DNA from: Mumia quercus
GTDB lineage: Bacteria > Actinomycetota > Actinomycetes > Propionibacteriales > Nocardioidaceae
DNA: 64,000 nucleotides
Direction: 5' to 3'
Assembly: GCF_025506335.1 (NCBI RefSeq)
Contig: NZ_JANZYO010000005.1
Location: 448,498 to 512,497, forward strand
Shown: positions 27,153 to 34,961 of the stretch, in pieces
Layout of the letters: each line of letters opens with the position of its first letter
How positions within the stretch are numbered: position 1 is the first letter of the stretch
Program-made: the position numbers and the translations under genes
The notes under the pieces: generated by a model
Told to the model about the DNA's origin: nothing
Databases searched by the model: none
Seen by the model: the letters and a program-made list of their open reading frames with translations, nothing else

Positions 27153-27953
27153 TCAGGAGCGGGTCGACGGCTGCGCGCCCCACTTGCGGAGCCTGGCTCG
27201 CGGGAACGCGACTCCGTGCTCGGGGTCGGGCGCCATCACCCAGCCGCCGTCGCGCACGTCGCCGTGCAGGTCGAGGAAGCCGCCGACGTAGGGGACGCAT
27301 CCTGCGGGGAGAGTCGCGTCCCAGCTGTAGTCGTCCTCGCCGACGCGGAGGCGCAGGGTGACGCGCTCCTTCGCGCGCCGGGCCGCCCACATGACTGCGA
27401 CCACCTCGGCGCGGACGTGGTCACGAGGGCGGCGCAGGGAGCGGTACGCGCGGAACGGCATCGCCCTTCCGAGCGTCAGGAGCCCGCCCGCGATCGCGAG
27501 GATGCCTCCGATGTGCAGGACGAGACTGACGAACAGGTAGCGCGCGTGCGAGAGCACGGACGCCTCGGCATCGGCGACGCTCGCGGCCCAGGTCGGGTTG
27601 TCGGGGTCCACCACGACGGTCAGGCGTTCGCCTTCGTCCGGCCCGCCGAAAATAGCGGCGAAGCCGGTGTCCGTCGTCCAGAGGTCGGCGTGGGAGCCGT
27701 CGGGGAGTCGTACGACGGCGATGGCCGAGCCGAGGTCCTCGTACTCCTCCGACGGGACGTCTTCGCTGTCGACGACGACGGCCCTCTGGTGCTCCTGCGT
27801 GGACACGAGCCGGCGCGCGTGGCGCAGGTCGTTGTCGATGTCGAACGGGCCGAAGACCCAGAAGGCGGTGGCACCGGTCACGAGGACGCCGGCCAGGACG
27901 AGGCCGGTGACGCGGGCGGCGAACGCGGTGCGGACCTCCTTCTCAGCCGTCAT
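27153..27953 (-). CDS. Membrane protein of unknown function (paralogue A)
   Basis: A 266-residue protein with an N-terminal transmembrane helix (residues 13-33), an extracytoplasmic region of about 90 residues rich in Asp and Gly (AIFGGPDEGERLTVVVDPDNP), a second helix pair near 135-160 and a cytoplasmic C-terminal domain ending WVMAPDPEHGVAFPRARLRKW. The C-terminal domain matches that of the adjacent gene (HGDVRDGGWV shared exactly). The overall layout recalls DUF3592-type proteins, but I cannot assign a function. Its ATG overlaps the end of the upstream paralogue by 11 bases. Confidence 0.65.
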   Translation of the reverse strand: MTAEKEVRTAFAARVTGLVLAGVLVTGATAFWVFGPFDIDNDLRHARRLVSTQEHQRAVVVDSEDVPSEEYEDLGSAIAVVRLPDGSHADLWTTDTGFAAIFGGPDEGERLTVVVDPDNPTWAASVADAEASVLSHARYLFVSLVLHIGGILAIAGGLLTLGRAMPFRAYRSLRRPRDHVRAEVVAVMWAARRAKERVTLRLRVGEDDYSWDATLPAGCVPYVGGFLDLHGDVRDGGWVMAPDPEHGVAFPRARLRKWGAQPSTRS

Positions 27954-28437
27954 GGCTGACCACGGGCGCTTCCTGGAGTCTCAGCCGCCGCTTCGGGTAG
28001 CTCGCCCCGTGCGCGGCATCGAGCGCGAGCACCCACCCGCCGTCGCGAACGTCGCCGTGGAGCGTGAGCACGTCGCCTGCGCGGGGCGCGGTGCCCCACG
28101 GAAGGTGGGCGCTCCACACGTAGTAGTCGTCCCCGATGCGCAGCATCAGCGCCTTCGGAGGCCTGACGGGCGAGTGGCTCCCGTGGACCACCACGGCCGT
28201 CCCCGCTTCGTGGCTGCGGAGCAGCGGCCGGACCGCCTGGACGGGCACCTGCGGACCGGCGAGCGGGACGACGCATCCAAGGACCACGAGGGCCAGCCAG
28301 ACCGGGATCGGGTCGGGCGCGCTGCCGACGCCGGAGGCGACCCACCACACCACCGCGGTCACACTGGCGGCGAGCGAGCCCAGGAGCGTCCACGCGCGGC
28401 GGTGCAGGGCCCGCCGAGTCTCGAGGTCGAGGTCCAC
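27943..28437 (-). CDS. Membrane protein of unknown function (paralogue B)
   Basis: A 164-residue protein with two hydrophobic helices (about 17-35 and 45-62) and a C-terminal domain that repeats the one in the next gene: LRIGDDYYVWSAHLP, LTLHGDVRDGGWVLALDAAHGASYPKRRLRL. It starts at GTG 28437; TACAGT (28444-28449, minus strand) ends six bases before, consistent with a leaderless transcript. It looks like a shortened tandem duplicate of its neighbour that lost the extracytoplasmic part. Function unknown. Confidence 0.65.
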   Translation of the reverse strand: MDLDLETRRALHRRAWTLLGSLAASVTAVVWWVASGVGSAPDPIPVWLALVVLGCVVPLAGPQVPVQAVRPLLRSHEAGTAVVVHGSHSPVRPPKALMLRIGDDYYVWSAHLPWGTAPRAGDVLTLHGDVRDGGWVLALDAAHGASYPKRRLRLQEAPVVSHDG

Positions 28438-28494
28438 GGCCGAACTGTAGGGGCGGAACGACGTTCTCGTCTGCCCACTGGAGTGCTCGTACGG

Positions 28495-28908
28495 TCAGTC
28501 GGTGGATGCGTCCTGCCAGCGCGCGACGACAGTCTTGGGTGCCTGGGAGCACCAGGCGTCCTCGATCACCTCGGCGAGCTCGGCGCGGGAGACCCGCCCG
28601 AGGTGCGCGAGCCGCAGCAGCACCGCGTTGTAGCCGTTGAAGTGGTCGGTCGTGAACCACGGACCGTCGCCGCTGACGAGCGCGACCTTGTCACCCTCGT
28701 CGGGCACCCGGAACACCACCACGTCCGTGAGCCGCTCGCCGGTGTCGGGGTCGAGGGCGTCCGGGCGGGGTGTGCGGTAGCCGACGAAGAACTTCCGGCT
28801 GACCTGGTACGACGGGAGTCCGCCCCAGCCCGGCACCTTCGTCGTGCGGGGGAGGGCGAGTGCGATCTCCTCGATGTCGGACTCGCGTGCCTTCCGGGAC
28901 CGTGCCAT
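28495..28908 (-). CDS. MmcQ/YjbR family protein
   Basis: A 137-residue protein of the MmcQ/YjbR (CyaY-like fold) family, often annotated as DNA-binding. Typical features are DIEEIALALPRTTKVPGWGG at the start, KFFVGYRTP, VALVSGDGPWFTTDHFNGYNAVLLRL and ELAEVIEDAWCSQAPKTVVARW at the end. ATG 28908 is favoured over the preceding GTG because TAGGCT (28915-28920) ends six bases upstream. It lies just upstream, 5' to 3', of the paralogue pair and downstream of the DNA ligase gene, with gaps that allow separate promoters. Confidence 0.82.
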   Translation of the reverse strand: MARSRKARESDIEEIALALPRTTKVPGWGGLPSYQVSRKFFVGYRTPRPDALDPDTGERLTDVVVFRVPDEGDKVALVSGDGPWFTTDHFNGYNAVLLRLAHLGRVSRAELAEVIEDAWCSQAPKTVVARWQDASTD

Positions 28909-28948
28909 CACCCCAGCCTAAGAGCCCGCGGCGAGCCTGCGCGCCGCG

Positions 28949-30487
28949 TCAGCCCAGTGCGCGTACGGCGTCGATCGTGTCGGCCTCGTCCGGCGTCTTG
29001 TCGTCGCGGTAGCGCAGCACCCGCGCGAACCGCAGCGCTACCCCGCCGGGGTAGCGCGGCGAGCGCTGCACCCCGTCGAAGGCGATCTCGACGACCTGCT
29101 CCGGCCGGAGGGGGACGACGTGGCGGTCGGTCGGGCCGTCGGCCAGCTCGGTGAACCGCTCGGTCTGCCAGGCGAGCATCTCGTCCGTCATGCCCTTGAA
29201 GGTCTTGCCGAGCATCACGAACCCACCCTCGGGGTCGCGCGCGCCCAGGTGGATGTTGCTGAGCCAGCCCTTGCGGCGACCCGAGCCCCACTCGACGGCG
29301 AGGACGACGAGGTCGAGGGTGTGGCGGGGCTTCACCTTCACCCACGCCGCGCCCCGGCGCCCCGCCTCGTACGGGGCGTCGAGCGACTTCACGACCACGC
29401 CCTCGTAGCCCGACCGCACGGCCTCGGCGAAGAACTCCTGCGCCTCGTCCTGGTCGGCGGTGTGCAGCCGCGGCACGCCGAGTCCCGGTGCGATCCGCTC
29501 CAGCACGTCGAGGCGCTCGCGCAGCGGTCGGTCGAGCAGGTCGTCGCCGTCGGCGTGCAGCACGTCGAAGAACACCGGCGACAGCACCCGTACGTCGTCG
29601 CCGGAGCGCAGGTCGGGAGCGGTGTCGCGGGGGTGGGTCGCACCGAGCGAAGCGATGTCCTGGAACGGGGCGGGCCGCCCGTCGCGCTCCACGATGAGCG
29701 CCTCGCCGTCGAGGACGAGCGGATCGGCGGCGAGCCCGCGTACGGTGTCGGCGATCTGCGGCACCCGCTCCGTGATGTCGTCGAGACTGCGCGTGTAGAC
29801 GCGGACGTCGTCGCCGACCCGGTGGACCTGGATGCGGATGCCGTCGAGCTTGGTGTCGACCGAGGCCGGCAGCGCAGGACCGACCTTGTCGAGCGCGGCG
29901 GCGACGTCGGGCGCCGAGGACGCCAGCATCGGGCGTACGGCGCGACCCGGCTCGAGCGTCACCGCGGTCAGGGCTTCGACACCGCCAGCCAGCGCGGCGA
30001 CGGCGACCGGCGCGCTCGCGCCCTGCAGCATCGCGGCTCGCCGGACCGCAGCAGCCGGCACGTCAGCGGCCTCCGCGACCGCGTCGAGGACGACCGAGTC
30101 CAACGCGCCCTGCCGGACGTCGCCGGAGACGAGCCCGGCGAGGAAGCGCTGCTCGTCGGCAGTCGCCCGCGCGAACAGGTCGTGCGCGGTCTCGGCACGC
30201 GCCGTCTGCGACCCCGGGCCCGACAACCCTGCCATCGTCTCGAACGCCGCGTCGACCTCCTCCACGCTCAGCGTCGGCTCGGACGCAGGCGTCGGCATGT
30301 CGCGCAGGGAGGCCCAGCCGAGGCCCGTACGGCGCTGCCGCAGCTCGCCGGACAGGTAGGTCACCACGATCTCCAGCACGGCAGGGTCCGTACGGCGCAG
30401 GAGCGCGGCGATCTCGGCACGCTTCGCGAGGCGAGACCGCGTGGAGGCGACCGCGCGGGACGTGGCGACGACATCCGACAGGAGCAT
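28949..30487 (-). CDS. ligB: ATP-dependent DNA ligase (LigB-like)
   Basis: A 512-residue ATP-dependent ligase in a bacterium that should also have NAD-dependent LigA. The N-terminal helical DNA-binding domain covers about 1-190. The nucleotidyltransferase core has the lysine nucleophile in VDTKLDGIRIQ (near 212), then VLDGEAL, FFDVLHADG, EGVVVKSLDAPYEAG and VKVKPRH. The C-terminal OB fold contains GWLSNIHLGA. Size and order match mycobacterial LigB. ATG 30487 is chosen because CACAAT (30495-30500, minus strand) ends seven bases upstream; an ATG at 30496 is an alternative. Its role is probably repair. Confidence 0.9.
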   Translation of the reverse strand: MLLSDVVATSRAVASTRSRLAKRAEIAALLRRTDPAVLEIVVTYLSGELRQRRTGLGWASLRDMPTPASEPTLSVEEVDAAFETMAGLSGPGSQTARAETAHDLFARATADEQRFLAGLVSGDVRQGALDSVVLDAVAEAADVPAAAVRRAAMLQGASAPVAVAALAGGVEALTAVTLEPGRAVRPMLASSAPDVAAALDKVGPALPASVDTKLDGIRIQVHRVGDDVRVYTRSLDDITERVPQIADTVRGLAADPLVLDGEALIVERDGRPAPFQDIASLGATHPRDTAPDLRSGDDVRVLSPVFFDVLHADGDDLLDRPLRERLDVLERIAPGLGVPRLHTADQDEAQEFFAEAVRSGYEGVVVKSLDAPYEAGRRGAAWVKVKPRHTLDLVVLAVEWGSGRRKGWLSNIHLGARDPEGGFVMLGKTFKGMTDEMLAWQTERFTELADGPTDRHVVPLRPEQVVEIAFDGVQRSPRYPGGVALRFARVLRYRDDKTPDEADTIDAVRALG

Positions 30488-30540
30488 GCCGCCCATTGTG
30501 CTGCGACCCACCGACACCAGCAGGCCGTCCGACGCCCCGG

Positions 30541-30589
30541 CGGTGAGCCAGGTCCCACCGCGCGCCGCTCGGTGGGACCAGGCTCACCG
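30541..30589. repeat. Long palindrome between divergent genes
   Basis: Arms of 20 bases at 30541-30560 and 30570-30589 pair at every position but one (a central A-A mismatch), around a 9-base loop; each arm contains CGGTGAGCC or its complement. It sits between the divergent ligase and reductase genes, where no terminator is needed. It may be a REP-like mobile palindrome or a regulatory site. Confidence 0.6.
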
Positions 30590-30664
30590 CCCGCCCGCCC
30601 CGCCTCGCGCCCCGCCCCGCGCCAGGCGGACGGTGCCGCGCACCCGGATGACACAATCGACACC

Positions 30665-31918
30665 GTGAGTCCCGAACCCGCCACCGCCCTCCCCACGCGT
30701 ACGGACGTCCTCGTCGTCGGCGCCGGTCCTGCGGGCTCCGCGGCCGCGGCATGGGCGGCGCGGCACGGGCTGGACGTGGTCCTGGCGGACGCGGCGTACT
30801 TCCCCCGCGACAAGACCTGCGGCGACGGCCTCACCCCCCGTGCGATCGCCGAGCTCGACCGGCTCGACCTCGGCCCGTGGGTGCGCCGCCACGGCATCAA
30901 CCGCGGTCTGCGCGCGGCCGGGTTCGGTCAGACTCTGATGCTTCCGTGGCCCGGCGGCTCGCTGCCCGACCACGGCTCCGCGGTCCCGCGCACCGAGCTC
31001 GACGCGCACATCCGCGCCGCCGCCCTCGACGCGGGCGCGACCCCGCTCGACGGCACCCGCGCGGTGGACGTGGTCCGCGACGGCGCGCGCGTCCGCGAGG
31101 TGGTCTTCAAGACGGCCCACGGGCCGCACTCGGTGACTGCCGACCGTGTCGTCGTCGCCGACGGCGTCCGCTCGCCCCTCGGCCGCGTGCTCGGTCGCGA
31201 GTGGCACCGCGAGACCGCGTACGGCGTGGCCGCGCGCTCCTACGTGAAGTCGGCGCGCAGCGACGACCCCTGGATCTCCAGCCACCTCGAGCTGCGCGAC
31301 GAGGCCGGTGCGGTCCTGAGCGGCTACGGCTGGATCTTCCCGCTGGCCGACGGCGAGGTGAACCTCGGCGTCGGCACGCTCGCCACGTCCAAGCGTCCGG
31401 CGAACGTGCAGCTGCGCCCGCTGATGGAGCACTACGCCCGCCAGCGTCGTACGGAGTGGGAGCTGGCCGACGAGCTGCGCGCCCCGACGTCGGCGCTCCT
31501 GCCGATGGGCGGCGCGGTCTCGGGTGTCGCCGGGGCGAACTGGGCGCTGATCGGCGACGCGGCCGGTTGCGTCAACCCGCTCAACGGCGAGGGCATCGAC
31601 TACGGCCTGGAGACCGGCCGGCTGGTCGCGGAGCAGCTCGCGTCCGGCGCGGACCTCGCCACCGCGTGGCCGGAGGAGCTGCGCACCCACTACGGGGAGG
31701 CGTTCTCGATCGCGCGCCGTCTCGCCGGGCTGCTCACCGTGCCGGGCCTCGTGACGACGGCAGGCCCGGTCGGCATGCGGTCGTACACGCTGATGACGAT
31801 CGCGCTGCGCCTCATGGGCAACCTCGTGACCGACGAGGACCGTGACGCCGTCGCGCGGCTGTGGCGATGGGCGGGACGCCTGTCGCTGCGGCTCGACCGC
31901 CGGACCCCGTTCGCGTGA
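30665..31918 (+). CDS. Geranylgeranyl reductase family FAD-dependent oxidoreductase (MenJ-like)
   Basis: A 417-residue flavoprotein. The FAD-binding dinucleotide fold opens TDVLVVGAGPAGSAAAAWAA. The family signature YFPRDKTCGDGLTPRAI follows, and the second FAD motif is ALIGDAAGCVNPLNGEGIDYGLE. These enzymes reduce isoprenoid double bonds. In actinobacteria the closest known role is MenJ, which saturates one unit of the menaquinone tail; lipid geranylgeranyl reduction is an alternative. GTG 30665 follows CACAAT (30652-30657) by seven bases. The stop overlaps the transporter start by four bases. Confidence 0.85.
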   Translation: MSPEPATALPTRTDVLVVGAGPAGSAAAAWAARHGLDVVLADAAYFPRDKTCGDGLTPRAIAELDRLDLGPWVRRHGINRGLRAAGFGQTLMLPWPGGSLPDHGSAVPRTELDAHIRAAALDAGATPLDGTRAVDVVRDGARVREVVFKTAHGPHSVTADRVVVADGVRSPLGRVLGREWHRETAYGVAARSYVKSARSDDPWISSHLELRDEAGAVLSGYGWIFPLADGEVNLGVGTLATSKRPANVQLRPLMEHYARQRRTEWELADELRAPTSALLPMGGAVSGVAGANWALIGDAAGCVNPLNGEGIDYGLETGRLVAEQLASGADLATAWPEELRTHYGEAFSIARRLAGLLTVPGLVTTAGPVGMRSYTLMTIALRLMGNLVTDEDRDAVARLWRWAGRLSLRLDRRTPFA

Positions 31919-32637
31919 GCGCCCAGAGGGGAGCCGCGCCCGTACGCGACGGCGCCGTCCGTTACGCCTCTCGCGGCTCGACGCACTACGACGTCATCCT
32001 CGCCGCGTTCTGCGTGGTGCTGGTCGTCTCCAACATCGTGGCCACCAAGGGCATCGAGATCGGCACGGGCTCGTGGACGCTCGGCGGGGTGCAGGTCTGG
32101 CCGGTCATCACCGACGGCGGGGCGTTCCTGTTCCCCCTCGCGTACGTCCTGGGTGACGTGATCTCGGAGGTGTACGGGTTCCGGGCGGCGCGCCGCGCGA
32201 TCATCACCGGCTTCGCGATGGCGGTGCTGGCGTCGGTGACGTTCTGGGTCGTCCAGCGGGCGCCTGGCGCGTCGTTCTACGAGAACCAGGCGGCGTACGA
32301 GGCGGTGCTCGGATTCGTCCCGCAGATCGTGCTGGCGAGCCTGGCGGGCTACGTCGTCGGCCAGCTCCTCAACAGCGTCGTGCTGGTGCGGATGAAGGCG
32401 CGGACGGCCGAGCGTGGCCTCTTCGCGCGGCTGGCGACCTCGACCGGCGTCGGGGAGCTCGCGGACACGCTGATCTTCTGCGCGATCGCCGCCTCGGTCA
32501 TCGGGATCACGACGTGGGGCCAGTTCTGGAACTACGCCGTCGTCGGCTTCGTCTACAAGGTCGGCGTGGAGCTCGTCGTGATGCCGGTGACGATGCTCGT
32601 GATCCGCTGGCTCAAGTCCCGCGAGCCCACGTACTGA
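31915..32637 (+). CDS. Queuosine precursor transporter (YhhQ/QPTR family)
   Basis: A 240-residue membrane protein with about six helices. It has the family hallmarks ILAAFCVVLVVSNIVATKGI, ITDGGAFLFPLAYVLGDVISEVYGFRAARRAI and SVIGITTWGQFWNYAVVGFVYKVGVEL. The family imports preQ0/preQ1 for tRNA queuosine modification. Start: GTG 31915 overlaps the stop of the reductase (GTGA), rather than the ATG 54 bases upstream inside that gene. The converging gene is tgt, which inserts the imported base into tRNA, so the neighbourhood supports the assignment. Confidence 0.88.
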   Translation: MSAQRGAAPVRDGAVRYASRGSTHYDVILAAFCVVLVVSNIVATKGIEIGTGSWTLGGVQVWPVITDGGAFLFPLAYVLGDVISEVYGFRAARRAIITGFAMAVLASVTFWVVQRAPGASFYENQAAYEAVLGFVPQIVLASLAGYVVGQLLNSVVLVRMKARTAERGLFARLATSTGVGELADTLIFCAIAASVIGITTWGQFWNYAVVGFVYKVGVELVVMPVTMLVIRWLKSREPTY

Positions 32638-32649
32638 CCGAGTCCCCGT

Positions 32650-32725
32650 CCCGTCCCCGATTCGGGCAGTTCTCCACGCCTGCGGGCGGCCGTTCGGTGG
32701 GAAAGTGCCCGAATCGCGGACGGGG
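32650..32725. repeat. Interspersed palindromic element, copy B
   Basis: Same element as at 22615-22690: GATTCGGGCAGTT (32659-32671) pairs with AAGTGCCCGAATC (32703-32715) with one mismatch, flanked by the shared CCCGTCCCC and GCGGACGG ends. It lies between the convergent transporter and tgt genes, again ending about four bases before the minus-strand stop. Confidence 0.7.
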
Positions 32726-32728
32726 CGG

Positions 32729-33940
32729 TCAGGCGTAGTAGCGGCCGAGGAAGTCCGCCTTGAAGTCGGCGTACGTGCCGTCCTCGATCGAGGCCCGGAT
32801 CTTGTCGACGAGCCGCACGATGAACCGCTCGTTGTGGATCGTCACCAGCGTCCCCGCGTTGTACTCCTTGGCCTTGAACAGGTGGTGCAGGTACGCCTCG
32901 GTGTAGTGCGTGCACGTGTAGCAGTCGCACTCCTCGTCGATCGGCGCGAACGAGCGCCGCGACGCCGCCACGAGCAGGTTGCGCTGCCCGTCGTGCGTGT
33001 AGACCCGCGAGGAGCGCGCGACCCGCGACGGGCTCACGCAGTCGAACGTGTCCGCACCGTTCTCGACCCCGGTGAACAGGTCGTCGGGCTCGCCGATGCC
33101 GAGCAGGTGACGCGGCTTGTCCTCGGGCAGCTCCTCGCACACCCACCCGACGATCGTGCCGAGCTGCTCCTTCTCGAGCGCGCCGCCGATCCCGTATCCG
33201 TCGAACCCGAGCTCCACGAGCCCACGCGCCGAACGCCGCCGCAGGTCCTCGTACTGCGCGCCCTGCACGACACCGAACAACGCCTGGTACGGCTTGCCGG
33301 CGCGGGCGGTCGTCAGCCGCTCGTGCTCCGCGACGCACCGCACGGCCCACTGCTGGGTGCGCTCGACCGAGCGCTCCTGGTACTCGCGGGTGTTCATCAG
33401 CGTCGTGCACTCGTCGAAGGCGAAGATGATGTCCGCGCCGAGCTGGTGCTGGATCTGCATCGACACCTCCGGGGTGAAGCGGTGCTTCGACCCGTCGAGA
33501 TGGCTCTTGAAGGTCACGCCCTCGTCGTCGATGTGCGCGAGGCGCTCCTTGCCGTCGGCGATGACGTCGTCGGCCGTACGGCCGGTGGTGTCCATCGCGA
33601 GCACCTTGCGGAAACCGGCCCCGAGGGACAGGACCTGGAAGCCGCCCGAGTCGGTGAACGTGGGCCCGGGCCAGTTCATGAACGCGCCCAGGCCTCCGGC
33701 CTCGTCGACGATGTCGGGTCCGGGCTGGAGGTAGAGGTGGTAGGCGTTGGCCAGCAGCGCCTGCGAACCGAGGTCGGCCATCGTCTCGGGCAGCACGGCC
33801 TTGACGGTGGCCTTGGTCCCGACCGGGACGAACGCGGGGGTGCGGATGTCGCCGTGCGGGGTCGAGATCACGCCGGTACGCCCCTGGGCGCCGTCGACGG
33901 AGTCGGCGAGGCGCTCGGACACCGAGAAGGAGAAGCTCAC
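32729..33940 (-). CDS. tgt: tRNA-guanine transglycosylase
   Basis: A 403-residue bacterial TGT that exchanges guanine 34 of GUN-anticodon tRNAs for a 7-deazaguanine. Visible features are FVPVGTKATVKAVLPETM, the substrate-site FTDSGGFQVLSL, FAFDECTTL with an active-site Asp, GYGIGGALEKEQLG, and the zinc site CDCYTCTHYTEAYLHHL. GTG 33940 is chosen because the conserved sequence begins soon after it and GGATGGAG lies just upstream; the longer frame beyond it is low-complexity. The queuosine precursor transporter converges on it. Confidence 0.93.
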   Translation of the reverse strand: MSFSFSVSERLADSVDGAQGRTGVISTPHGDIRTPAFVPVGTKATVKAVLPETMADLGSQALLANAYHLYLQPGPDIVDEAGGLGAFMNWPGPTFTDSGGFQVLSLGAGFRKVLAMDTTGRTADDVIADGKERLAHIDDEGVTFKSHLDGSKHRFTPEVSMQIQHQLGADIIFAFDECTTLMNTREYQERSVERTQQWAVRCVAEHERLTTARAGKPYQALFGVVQGAQYEDLRRRSARGLVELGFDGYGIGGALEKEQLGTIVGWVCEELPEDKPRHLLGIGEPDDLFTGVENGADTFDCVSPSRVARSSRVYTHDGQRNLLVAASRRSFAPIDEECDCYTCTHYTEAYLHHLFKAKEYNAGTLVTIHNERFIVRLVDKIRASIEDGTYADFKADFLGRYYA

Positions 33941-33989
33941 CGCTCCATCCAACCAGGCGTGCCCGCTGACCCTGCGGGGTGGCGCGACG

Positions 33990-34850
33990 TCATCCGTCGC
34001 TCGTCGGGGAGGCCGTCTCGGCCTGCGGCGCCGGCTGCTCCGGAGCGAGACCCTCGGCGTCCTCACGGATCGGCGGGGGAGTCGGCTCGACGGGCTCTGG
34101 GCTCGTCGTCGGCGACGGCGTAGGGGTGGGGGGAGTCGTCGTCGACTGCTCCGGAGCGGGGGTCGACCCCGTGTCCCGCGACGGCGTCGTCGGGGACGGC
34201 GTGTCGCTCGGGGACTGCTGCTCGCTGGGGGAGTCCTTGGGGTCCTGGTCGTCCGACCCACCGGACCCGCCCGAGCCGTCGGACCCGTCGGAGTCGCCCG
34301 AGCGGACGTTGCTGAAGGTCGTCCCAGGCTTGTCGCTGGAGCCGATGGGGTGACCGGCCACCTTCTCGTACGCCCAGATCCCGCCGAGCGCCAGGGCGAG
34401 GCTGACGACCGCGGCCACGGCCGCGGCCCGCCACGGGACGAGGCGCTTCGGCTTGTCGGCCGGTGTGCCCTCGTCGGTGCCGTCTGCGCCGACGTCTGCG
34501 CCCTCGGACTCGGCCTCCGCGAGCGCCTGCGCTGCGTCGGGCGCGGTCGGCATGACGACGGTGGGGCGGCCCGGTGTGACGGCGCGGTTGGCGAGCGCGG
34601 CGCGGGTCGTCAGCCGGGCAGCCTCCGCGAGACGGCGGCTCTTGCGCAGGGAGTTGGTGTAGACCGTGCCCGCGATCGTGGCCACCACGGAGCCGACCGC
34701 GGCGCCGATGAGGGTGCCGGCGACACCGAGCCACGAACCCGCGACGGCGGCGGTCATCGCGGCGAGGGCGCCGCCCACGACCTGGCTCGACGAGACGCCG
34801 GAGAGGACGTGGGTCTCCTCGTCGGTCTCGTCGGTCTTCTTCGCCGTCAT
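33990..34850 (-). CDS. Membrane protein with Pro/Ser/Thr-rich extracytoplasmic tail
   Basis: A 286-residue protein starting at ATG 34850 with GGAAGG upstream. Residues about 25-65 are two Gly/Ala-rich hydrophobic segments (VVGGALAAMTAAVAGSWLG, LIGAAVGSVVATIAGTVY) preceded by an acidic N-terminus. A cytoplasmic stretch of about 95 residues follows. A third helix (VAAVVSLALALGGIWAY) leads to a long tail of Ser, Pro, Thr, Gln and Asp, as in cell-wall-spanning or glycosylated segments. No domain is recognised. It may be an envelope anchor or a sensor. It is divergent from the nucleoside hydrolase. Confidence 0.7.
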   Translation of the reverse strand: MTAKKTDETDEETHVLSGVSSSQVVGGALAAMTAAVAGSWLGVAGTLIGAAVGSVVATIAGTVYTNSLRKSRRLAEAARLTTRAALANRAVTPGRPTVVMPTAPDAAQALAEAESEGADVGADGTDEGTPADKPKRLVPWRAAAVAAVVSLALALGGIWAYEKVAGHPIGSSDKPGTTFSNVRSGDSDGSDGSGGSGGSDDQDPKDSPSEQQSPSDTPSPTTPSRDTGSTPAPEQSTTTPPTPTPSPTTSPEPVEPTPPPIREDAEGLAPEQPAPQAETASPTSDG

Positions 34851-34961
34851 GCAGCCTTCCGGGGGTCGGGGGCGGTTCGGGGACCAACCTTCGACGGTAA
34901 CGGGAAGGTCACGCTCGCCCAAGTGAGGTCAGGCACAGTCCGGCGTGGTTACCGTGTGTCC

